DNA of 64,000 bases from Dioscorea cayenensis subsp. rotundata. Its lineage: Eukaryota > Streptophyta > Magnoliopsida > Dioscoreales > Dioscoreaceae. Every line of letters starts with the position of its first letter. Within the stretch, counting starts at the first letter, position 1. Positions 12,352 through 22,654 of this stretch are shown here, one piece after another. The notes under the pieces are model-generated. The model worked only from the letters and a program-made list of their open reading frames with translations, was not told the DNA's origin and ran no database searches. The DNA lies in assembly GCF_009730915.1 (NCBI RefSeq), contig NC_052474.1, positions 283,501 through 347,500 of the forward strand, read 5' to 3'. Made by a program: the position numbers and the translations under genes.

Positions 12352-15300
12352 ATGGAGCCGGGGCGGGGGATTCTGCGGCGATTGGTGGTGGTTCTATTGG
12401 CGATCTCGGCTGCAATTGGTGGTTACGCGGCTGAGGAGGATAGAGGGAAGAAGAGGCACGCTTATGCTGCTATGATGTACATGGGGACGCCGAGGGACTA
12501 CGAGTTCTACGTTGCCACTCGTGTCATGATGCGGTCTCTCAGTAAGCTCGGTGTCGACGCCGATCTCGTCGTCATCGCCTCCGTTGACGTCCCTCTTCGC
12601 TGGGTCCGCACCATGTAAGTCTCTCTGTTCTCACCCTCTGATGTTCCTATTTGCTCGAAAATTACAATTTTTTTACATTTTTTTTCTTCTAATTTTATTA
12701 GTATTATTTTTTTTTTAAATTACTGGGATCCAACGGTGGGGAGGAAATCGGGATTCTCTGCTGTCTGATCGAATAGATTCATCGATCCGTACGAAATCCT
12801 TCCAGACTGGATGGGGTGTTCTTCGATTTGTCTTTTTCTTTTTATTTTTCTTTACTGAAGAAAAGAACCGATTTTTATCGGAGAAGAAGACGATGATGAC
12901 CAAAGTCCAGCATTTTTTTTTTTAAATTTTTTTGAAGATTGCCCTTGCCCCGTTGCCTTTGGCCGGCTTAGTCCTTAACAATACAATTGTTTGGGTTTTT
13001 CTGTCATTTGATTACTTAAAAAATTAATTTTTATCTAGTTAGGAGTAGAAGTCCGGGAAGTTTTCTAGTTCAGGGACTATTGACTTTTAATTCCGCCGAA
13101 AATAGATGAAACGCGTCCAAAAAAATCTGTTTGAATTTCAGTTTGCCTTTGGATTTGAAGTTAATTACGGGCTTGCCACTGGCCGCGCTCCAACAAGATC
13201 CGGTGGTTCTTCGTGGAAGGACTCTTTTCGGTGTCGTATTGTCAACGGCCGTTGAAAATGTGTTTCTTTGAGTTATCACTTCTTTCTGGAATCGCTCTAT
13301 TTACACACCGTTCAATTTATAGAAATTTGTTTGCTTTCGTTCTATTTGGGAAGATTTTATGATTCTATAGATGATAATGAGTGGATTTTTTAGTTTCTTT
13401 GTGTGGTTCTTGTTTATTTTTGAAAATAGAGTGTTAGATTGAATCATTAATGTTATTGCTTACTGGATTTGTCAGTGGTGTTGGTGTAATTCGGTTGGAC
13501 TTTGGAGCCTGTTTATGTGGGGCTTTGGTGGTTGAGCACCATCAATAGGGGCTGTGAACCACAAAGTTGGATTTGATTGAACAGCTGGAGTGTATATGAT
13601 CAATACTCATCCCAAACTTTATTTCTTGACTGGTTATGCACATATATCATATTTCCCATCAAAGAAAATGGAAAAGGTGGGGGTTCCTTTTTTTTTTTTT
13701 CAAGTGAAAAGATCCCTCTTTGAAATGTGTTAATCATTAAGTTCATACGAGATCCCTTGTGCTATGCTAAATCAGTTTTGAATTTGGGTGCAGATTCAGT
13801 ATATGTTTTGATGCGAATTTGATTGAATTCACAACATTTTATATCAGTTTTCCTTGGTGACATTTGACATTCTGATTTTATTTTATTTTTGTTATATATA
13901 TATATACATATGCTGATGCTATGTTTAATTGCCTATGTGTGAGCTTCAAGTTTTGGGTAATGATTCAACCTTTTTTATGTTCTGAGATGGGTTTTTTATT
14001 TTATGAACAGGAAAGAGGAGGATGGCATCAAAGTGGTCACTGTTGAGAACTTAAAGAATCCATATGAGAAGCAAGGCAACTTCAATACCAGGTTTAAGCT
14101 AACGCTTAATAAACTTTATGCTTGGAGCTTGGTGGCATATGATCGAGTTGTCATGCTTGATTCAGACAACCTTTTCCTCCAAAAGACTGATGAACTCTTC
14201 CAGTGTGGGCAATTCTGTGCTGTTTTCATTAACCCTTGCATCTTTCATACTGGTCTGTTTGTTCTTCAGGTGAGACAATCCATAAATTCATCCTAGTTAA
14301 ATTTTTTGCATTCTTTAAATCTTGGTTTTATCTCAAGTGTCATGAGATATTGATTTAAAACTTTTCCATGCTTGTGGTCCATTCTTTTATTCGGTTTCAA
14401 TGTTAAGGTCGATTTGTGATGCCGGAATAAACCAAGTGATGGGGCTGCAAGCGCATTTAAGACGTTTGTTTTTCTTGTTACAACTAGCTCACCTGTCTCT
14501 ATTCACTTTTGGATTTTTAAATATATTGCCATTGGTTTATTTGTGTCAACCTACTACTGTTTGGATGTTTTGGTCCACTCTCCCATGTAGATCTCGAATC
14601 TGATGACTTTTTCTAACTTCCCAGTGGACAAGAATATATTTAGAGAAGAAAAACAAGGCGTGAATCGTGTGGGTGTGACTAATTTGTTACTTTATATGAC
14701 TTGCATGGGCTCTTAGCTGGATATGCCTCTGACTGTTTTTGGAAAGCACATGCCTTGACTAAGTATATCACTTGCGTCATCATACGGATGCGCAATATAA
14801 GTGTTCTGGTGGTGTCTGAAGTTTATAGAGCTTGGATAAAGTGCTTTACCACTAACTATTACTGACTTAGCTCCGGTCAGCCATAACCTGAAAGCCCCTT
14901 TTTGGGCACAGTAGTTCTTACCATATAGTAATAGCTATATTTCCTCTATTTAATTTAACCTTTTTGTTTTTTCAGTGAATCCTATATTCCACTTCATGTT
15001 CTTTTTTTCAATTGTTCTCGCAGCCTTCACTTGATGTTTTCAAAAACATGCTCCATGAATTGGAAATTGGACGAGAGAACCCCGATGGTGCTGATCAGGG
15101 CTTTCTTGCCAGCTATTTTCCAGATTTGCTTGACCGTCCCATGTACCATCCACCAGTCAATGGTTCTAAACTCAATGGACTCTACCGTTTACCCTTGGGG
15201 TACCAGATGGATGCTTCCTACTACTGTAAGTCTTGGGGATCGTAATAAGTGTGGAAAGTTCTGATCTAATTATCATCATTATTAAACCATTATGTTCCTT

Positions 15301-16144
15301 TCAAAATAATTGCAGATTTAAAACTTAGGTGGAGCATACCATGCGGACCTAACAGTGTGATAACATTTCCTAGTGCACCATGGTTGAAGCCTTGGTACTG
15401 GTGGTCCTGGCCTGTCCTACCATTAGGCCTTTCATGGCATGAGCAACGACGGAGCAATCTCGGGTAAGCCTTATTCTATGCCATCTCAATCTTTAGGAAA
15501 CATGGTCTGGCTCATTTTACATTTTATTAACATTTTGTATAACCGGATAATGCTTGTGTTAGTTCTCATCTTTTGCTTGGAAATGATTTGTGTAATATTA
15601 TACCAGGTATAGCTCTGAGCTTCCAGTGATGCTGATCCAGGCTGTGATGTATCTTGGTATCATTGCCATAACACGTCTAGCGCGTCCTAGCCTGACAAAG
15701 CTATGTTATAACCGAAGAGCAGAGAAAAGCATTTCGATCTTACACTTGATGCTCAAGGGCTTGGCCTTATGGTCAATAATAGCAGCATACACTGTCCCGT
15801 TCTTTCTCATACCCCGGACAGTTCACCCTGTTCTTGGCTGGTCTCTCTATCTGCTCGGCTCGGGGGCTCTTTCATCAGTTGTGATCAATGCCTTTGTACT
15901 TCCACCACTTCCCGTCCTCACGCCATGGCTGGGTATTTTTGGAAGTCTGGCTGTGATGGCATGCCCTTGGTATTCAGATGGTGTGGTGAGAGCTCTGTCA
16001 GTGTTTGCTTATGCCTTCTGTTGTGCGCCATTTGTATGGGTAGCATTGATGAAGGTAATGTCTTCCCTTCAGAACTTGTTAGAGAGGGAAGCTTTTTTCC
16101 CGCGACTTGGGGAAACCACTGAGCTGCCCAGCAAGCTCTACTGA
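12352..16144 (+). CDS. GT8 family glycosyltransferase, PGSIP7/8-like (putative glucuronosyltransferase)
   Basis: Five exons: 12352-12614, 14011-14269, 15024-15225, 15316-15463, 15607-16144. All borders are GT-AG, the frame is continuous and the product is 469 aa. An N-terminal hydrophobic segment (about residues 8-25, signal peptide or anchor) precedes a glycogenin-like GT8 domain. That domain contains HAYAAMMYMGTPRDYEFYVA near its start, the metal-binding DxD as D138-S-D140 in VVMLDSDNLFLQ, and DGADQGF at about 195. A Trp-rich stretch WLKPWYWWSWPV follows. The last exon encodes several membrane-spanning segments (LIQAVMYLGIIAITRLA and later ones). This layout and the sequence match plant PGSIP7/PGSIP8 rather than the IPUT1 or GUX branches, and the length is normal. 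It is expected to act in Golgi or ER membranes on an unknown acceptor. The ATG is the first in frame; upstream in-frame sequence is leader. Confidence 0.93.
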
Positions 16145-16556
16145 AATGATGCAAACAGGGGCGATGAGGTGTTGTGATGAATACAATATTACTTGCTGCT
16201 ACTCTGATCTGATTCGAGTAACCTCAAATTCATTTTGACCATCTCAGCAATCGTCTGGTTTCATTTCATCAGTAACATTACTGTAATTTATTACTGTAAT
16301 AGCATTGAAAATTTGGATGGAAGTGATTCGGGGTTCTTTGGCCCGTCCTGACACAGCTTTGGTTTTGACTCGAGGGAGGTGGTGTACCATTTTTTTTTTT
16401 TAAATTCATTTCCTTTCCATTATTTATTAATTAGCGTATATATATATGCATATTATAAGTGTTTCTTTTAACCAAACAAATATTTTTGGAAACTCTTGAT
16501 TCAGTAAATCAGAATCACAAACAACTGGTTTATGTTTATTAATTGAAGTTGAACGT
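16145..16556. other. Convergent 3' intergenic spacer
   Basis: About 410 bases separate the stop codons of the GT8 gene and the YqgF gene. They hold the two 3' UTRs and a poly(T) run at 16391-16401. I see no separate gene. Confidence 0.6.
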
Positions 16557-18817
16557 TTAGTCAGAGTCAGAGAGATGATAAGTATGGTAAATATCCTCCG
16601 AGAGGAAATCCAAGTCTCGGGCAGGGCCTTTCCGGATTTTGTCTTGTAGTTCTGCCTGCTTCGGAAGAACAAGCTCTGCTCCATGCCCTGACATTGAGAA
16701 ATATCGCTGCAGCACCATCTACATGAAAGAAAAAAAAAAAAAAAAGGAGACAAAACACACCCAGAATTAGCTATATGTCAGGAGATGGGTACATGAGAAC
16801 TAGCTTTATTTTCTTATTTATGGAGATTTAATTACCATGGCAGAATAAGCATCTATTTTCACCTGGCGAGAAGACCTTTTGACACCCCTGAAAGAGAGAT
16901 TATGGTCAAATTTACATTTTGAACAACCATAGAAAAATTGAGACATTTTCCATTTCAATTATTACTCAGTAAAATTACAGAATCCCATGAGCAAAACACA
17001 TCAAACCTTCGATAACTCAACTCAGTTTCCCTGATGATTCAATCTACAGGTAAGAAGTAGTTCGTTTCAAAAAATAAAAATAAAAACTTGGCAGCTGTTT
17101 CCTTATTAGAATGATTAGTATGAATAACACATAAAAATCAAGAAAACAAAGAACCATTACAGCAAGAATTAAGAAAAAAAAAGAAGTGAAATGCATAAAT
17201 CACCCTTGGAACATATGAATGAAGCTACTCACATTTCAATCATGAAATCGAGGGCATCCACTGATGTACCGTGTTCATCCTGCAGATACACTCTCCACCC
17301 TCTGTGTATGTTGAAAAAAAAATAGAGATTAACCAATTTATGCAGAGACAAACAATGTCTCTCTTTTGATGACAAAAGTGAGTGGCTTTCTGCTGAAATG
17401 GTACAACTTATCATAAACCAAAATTCTAACTGTCTTAGCATAAGCCAGAAGAAACATTGACTCTTTCTGTCAAAACAATCAAAGGAACAGTTTGTACAAT
17501 CAGATCATGAACCACCTTTAATTTTATGATTAAACATGAGCACTACATTCTTGGAATAATCTAAAGTTTCAAGGGGTGACAATTAAATTGCAGAATTAGA
17601 ACCATTAACATTATAGGGAATCAAGAACTTTTCTGGTGTGGCATTTCATCTTCTCTTGAAGATTGCCATCATACATAAAAGCCATTACTGTTACACACAT
17701 GAACAAAATTCTGTCTATTGTATGGTCATTATTCTGGATCCCATATGTTTTAAACCAAAAGAAACATGGGATTTGCAAAATGAAGGCAACAATATACTTT
17801 CAAGACCCAAACATACTCCTAATTAATATTTTTGCTTCAGACGAATATAGCTCTTCATTCATTGCACAATAATACCTTATACTAGACATTGATAGCATAC
17901 AATTACCAAACAAGGGCCTTTTTTGCATCTAATGTAGCACAAAATCTTTTCACACAGTATACCTTAGTCCATATATATATTTTTAAAATATTTTTTATGT
18001 TTTGCTGTTTTTCCCTTCTTCTTTTGCTATGTTCCTCACGGTCCAAATATGAATTTGGTGGCCTCTTTTCTCCATGCAATGATTATCGGAAAAAAGAGGA
18101 TTTTTATACGAAATCAAGTCAATAAACAAAGCACAAAAAGGAGAGATTTTGATGCCTTAGACTGTAACTATAAACTATAAAGCGAAGTGATTTATTACCT
18201 CTCAGCAGCTCGCACCGCCAGCCTTCCAGCGATGCTACGGACCTTGTTCGATTGCTGCGTTTCCTTCCCATCATGCGATTTTGGGAGCCCAATTACGAAC
18301 TCATCGACCTCCTGATCATCCCCAACTGCCAAATCAATCAATCCCCGCGAGATAACACAGAACTAAAACAACAACAAATAGAGTCACAGCATCGAATACC
18401 TCTTTTGCCGCAATCTCCAGGAGTCGCAGCTCCAGCTTCTGACCACGGAGGTCCAATACCTAAAACCACCGAATAATAGATAAGAAGCCACAAATAACGG
18501 GAGTTCACGGAATTGGTGATGATTACGTTGAGCGGTCGAGGGGAGAAGCCTTTGCCAAGGGCAAGCCCGGTGCGGGAGTCTCCGAGGTCCACGCCAAGAG
18601 TGAAACCACGGGGCGTCCAGAGGGGATTCGTCTTGCGGCGTAGAGCATTGGGGAGGAGCTCCGTCTCGGTCGCCAATTGCTTGGAAAAGGAGGAGGAGGA
18701 GGAGGAGGAGGATACCTGAACGGGAACTCTAACGCTAACCCTAACCCTAATTCTAACTCTGGGATTGATGAGGAGCGGAGAAGAAAGCTGAGGTTTTGGG
18801 AGAAGGAGTTGCTGCAT
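16557..18817 (-). CDS. YqgF/RuvX-type RNase H-fold nuclease, organelle-targeted
   Basis: Six exons on the minus strand: 18817-18527, 18459-18400, 18311-18199, 17301-17233, 16887-16836, 16718-16557. All are GT-AG with continuous phase; the product is 248 aa. The ATG at 18817 is the first in frame, with an in-frame stop upstream. Residues 1 to about 65 are rich in Arg/Val and then Ser (SSSSSSSSFSK), a plausible plastid or mitochondrial transit peptide. The YqgF domain follows: GVDLGDSRTGLAL carries the first acidic residue (about D77), then DEFVIGLPKSHDG, then VYLQDEHGTSVDAL (the DE..S..A motif), and KIDAYSA near the end supplies the last Asp. Bacterial YqgF trims the 5' end of pre-16S rRNA and was earlier annotated as a putative Holliday junction resolvase. 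A role in organelle rRNA maturation is inferred from family knowledge. Confidence 0.9.
18730..18756 (-). promoter_or_regulatory. Telomere-like repeat (telobox array) inside the first exon
   Basis: The plus strand reads taacgctaaccctaaccctaa and continues with degenerate units, a short run of CCCTAA repeats 60-90 bases inside the YqgF coding start. It encodes the RVRVRVSV part of the predicted transit peptide. Teloboxes near start sites are common in plant genes for translation and organelle biogenesis. Here the motif is also coding. Confidence 0.6.
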
Positions 18818-18894
18818 TCCGATGATAACCAAATCGTTGAAACGAAAATGATAACACTATAAAAAATATAAAAAAAAATCCCAAATTAAATGAA

Positions 18895-19176
18895 TACTCC
18901 TCCTCCTCCTCCTCCTTTTCTTTTTTTTATTTCTCCCGTATTCTTTTTTATCTATAATTTTTTAACATAAAAAAAAACATTTATTATTATTTTTTTTCAA
19001 AACTATCCTAAAATGCTATTTAATTCTCTTCTTAGAATTAAATATGAAAAAAAAATATAAATTAGGAATAATTTTGAAAAAAAAACAAATTTTTTATAAA
19101 AATTTATAAAATAACTAAATTTATTGGTATATAAAATTCGGTTAATCACGACAGATAAAAACAAACGGAGGGAGTA
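18895..19176. mobile_element. Stowaway-like MITE
   Basis: The right end reads acggagggagta, the typical Stowaway end (TA target plus CTCCCTCCGT in reverse). Its reverse complement (ctccctccgtttgtttttatctg) matches ctcccgtattcttttttatct inside the left end at about 18933. The left outer part begins tactcctcctcc and has expanded into a CTC microsatellite. The interior is AT-rich with no coding capacity. It sits directly upstream of the YqgF gene. Confidence 0.6.
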
Positions 19177-20019
19177 TTAAAATAGTGAATTATTTTACGA
19201 AAATTCATTTATTTATATTTATTTTTAAAATTATTATTAGAATAGTGAATGAATTATTATAATGTTTTTATTTCAATTTTTTTGACAAAATCGACAAATG
19301 ACAAAGTAAAAAAATAAACATAGTGCACTAATTACGGTGATTTGACTGATTTTCTAGAGATAACCCATGCTATGTAATCCTGGAGGGGGGAATCAAAGGT
19401 AATTTTCAAAACTTTCATAATGATCCTGAATATAAATTATAATCTGAAAGGTTCAAACTCGAGATCGCTTAATCACAATCATAGGTGGTTACTGTTTGGT
19501 TAATCCACAGTTCTAGAATTATTTATATATGTTTTCAATAAACTTTTTACATATTTATTGTAGAATAATTTATATATAGACAAAATTTTACAATAAATAT
19601 GAGTAAATTGTTAATAAATGAGAGATTATAATGTCGTATTAATTATCATAATTTTTTTTTAGCGTCTATAAGAGACCGGTTGTTTTTTTTAGGCTTTGTT
19701 TTGAGTGTGGGTGGGTTGTTACTCCACAACCAGTGGATTGTTGGCTGGGTTGTTCTGTGTTTCATCCTGTGGGGTTTTTGCTATTGGATGTGATTTATTT
19801 ATTTATTTTTTAATTTTTTTTTACCTTAAACAGAAATTAATTAGGTAATTGGGAGCCCGAATATTTGGCCGTGAGGCACATGATGTTTGGAATGTCACGG
19901 GAGCTGGGCCTTCTTGTAAGTATGTCCATTTCCGTGGTACAAATGATTCCAAATGGACCCCAACAACAGTACCGCCAGCTATCTGCCATTTCGATCTTCC
20001 TTGGGACCCTTCCTAACGT

Positions 20020-20063
<44 letters not shown>

Positions 20064-20458
20064 TTACATTAATGAAACTATATATATAAAAATAAAAAAA
20101 AATAACAGAGATAAAAATAGAAACACATTACAAAACACTAAACGCCATGCTTTCCCATCAAATGCTCGTCAGCATGTTCCCTCTTAAATGACCGTTGAGG
20201 CTCTCCAATTTCACCACCTTTTTTCACAACTTTTTCCCATCATTCAGTATACGGTTTGCTTTCTCTTCTCCCTAGATTTCCTCTCACATGTTCTCTCTCT
20301 CTCTTTCATGAAAAAGTTCTTTTTAATGAAAGCCTGAAATTCTACATATATAAAGTGTGCATCCTTTTTGATTAATTTGTATTTATTACTCCACTCCCGC
20401 TATTTATTATTAATTTATTATGATGAAAAATAATTTATCATTTCTACGTTACTGTGTT

Positions 20459-20490
<32 letters not shown>

Positions 20491-20848
20491 CAGGAGACAG
20501 AGATTACTGCATGGTCCTGTTGAAGGTTTGGAGGTTCCGAAGGATAGAAAACAATGACCGTTGGGAGAGACTAGCATTTTATATTAGTGATGACAAAACC
20601 ATGGCATCCATTTTCTCTCTTTCCAATTCTTTCAATAGTGGTTCCCTCGTGACCAACCTAGCTAGCATATATCTCCACCACATGACTCTCTTAAACTCTT
20701 CTTTATAACTCTCCCCCAAAAACACCAGAGAGCTATTGTCACTTCAACTCACTCTAGTCTCTCTCCCACACATTCCAATCCAATTCCAGCCTAGTTAGTT
20801 GATATCCTGTTTATATAATTCCCATTGGAGAAAGATATAGAGAAAGAG
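19177..20848. other. Intergenic region upstream of the pectinesterase gene, with microsatellites
   Basis: A CT repeat lies at about 20023-20058 and a GA repeat at 20462-20490. The last 150 bases before the pectinesterase ATG are CT-rich leader (ctctagtctctctcccacac) with gtttatataattccc close to the start. I see no supported gene. Confidence 0.6.
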
Positions 20849-22428
20849 ATGAAGGAAAGAATGGTCTTACTACTACTCATGACCATCATCATCTCCACCC
20901 TCATAACCATTCCCACACGCTCACATGCATGTGAGCTTAACTCCACCATAAAACACCATCACAAGTGGCATGGCCCAACCAGCAAACGAGTGATCACCGT
21001 GGATGCTACCGGCTCTGGTGACTTCCTCTCCGTCCAAGAAGCCATTGACTCCATCCCAGACAACAACACCCAGCGTGTCATCATAAAGATAAAAGCCGGT
21101 GTCTACATGTAATTAATTAACTGCTAAACTAGTAAAAATCTCAGTTTGAAGTTTCATTTTCCATCACTCATTGTTTATTGTTCCTTTAATTGAAACTAGA
21201 GAGAAGGTGGTGGTTCCACGGACGAAGCCATACATCACTTTCCAAGGAGCTGGAAGGAACGAGACGGTGGTTGAATGGCACGACCGGGCTTGTGACCGAG
21301 GACCCAACGGCCAGCAACTCCGCACTTACAACACTGCTTCTGTAACTGTTTTTGCTAATTATTTCATTGCTAGGAATATAAGTTTCAAGGTGAGTTCTTC
21401 TCGTTTCTAAGTACCCCATATCGGAGACATCAGTGCAGTAGCAGGATGATGATGATGGTGATGATGATGATGATGTTGATGATGATGATCACCTTCCTTA
21501 ATTTGCTTCTTCTTATCCATATCCTATCTCAACTCTCAAGTGCATTCGTTCTCTCTCTCTCTCTCTCCATTGGTGCATGATCATCATTATAACGTTTGGC
21601 TTTATTTTATATACAGAACACAGCTCCAGCACCAATGCCCGGGATGGAAGGATGGCAGGCAGCGGCGTTCAGAGTTTCAGGGGATAAGGCATACTTCTAT
21701 GGCTGTGGATTTTATGGCGCTCAAGACACTCTCTGTGACGATGCAGGACGGCATTACTTCAAGGATTGCTACATTGAAGGTTCAATTGACTTCATCTTTG
21801 GCAATGGCAGGTCAATGTACAAGGTATATATGGTTATATTACTATTAAGTATTATTACTACGTTGTGTTATTTTCTAAATTTGAAGTATTAAAGTGAAAT
21901 GATTATTTTTTTTTTTAAATGTATATTCACAGGGTTGTCACCTGCATTCTATTGCAAACCGATTCGGATCGATTGCAGCACATGACCGGAAGTCTCTTTG
22001 TGAGAGAACTGGGTTCGCATTTGTTAACTGTAAAGTAACCGGCACCGGCAGACTGTATGTAGGAAGAGCAATGGGACAGTATTCAAGGATAATTTATGCG
22101 TACACTTACTTTGATGACCTGATAGCACCTGGAGCTTGGGATGACTGGGATCATTCCAGTAACAAGAACACGTATGTAATCATTCCATTCCCTTGCAATT
22201 CATAACGTAAAAATCAAATCAAAAGAGATAATTTAACTTAAGCTTAGCTGCTTCTATCTATCTACTCTCAGGACTGCATTCTTTGGTGTTTACAAGTGCT
22301 GGGGCCCTGGTGCGGAAGCAGTGAGCAGTGCATCATGGGCACGGGAACTTGATTTCGAGTCGGCTCGGCCTTTCCTTGTCAAAAGCTTCGTCAATGGTCG
22401 GCACTGGCTTGGCCCGTCTGATGCCTAA
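20849..22428 (+). CDS. Pectinesterase (CE8), PME68-like, without pro-region
   Basis: Five exons: 20849-21108, 21200-21389, 21617-21823, 21933-22171, 22272-22428. All are GT-AG and the product is 350 aa. The first ATG in frame gives [19 protein letters not shown], a clear signal peptide, so the enzyme is secreted to the wall, where the family de-esterifies homogalacturonan. There is no inhibitor-like PRO domain, so it is a short (type II) enzyme. Motifs in order: [19 protein letters not shown] at the domain start, GWQAAAF (Q164), GAQDTL (Q186, D187), DFIFGN (D209) and [11 protein letters not shown] (R264). The two catalytic Asp and the Arg are kept. The usual LGRPW is VGRAM, so the substrate-contacting Trp is Met; my recollection is that the Arabidopsis PME68 branch shares this. 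Expression control is not visible apart from the CT/GA-rich leader. Confidence 0.93.
21443..21490. repeat. GAT trinucleotide microsatellite in pectinesterase intron 2
   Basis: An imperfect run of gatgatgatgatggtgatgatg lies between exons 2 and 3. It does not touch either splice site. Confidence 0.8.
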
Positions 22429-22654
22429 GCAAAACCATAACTACGATTTCCAATCTATTCATTCATTAATACAAAGATTCATGTTGATTTTTCCTTTATT
22501 GTATAAGAATGTAGAATTATCATTACAACGATATTGTTAAATTATATACCACTGCAATAAAACTGAGAATAAACGGTACATACCTTTTAGCTTATTTTGC
22601 AATATTGGAATAAGACATATTTTTAAAAAATGTAAAAACTTTATATAGTTCATT

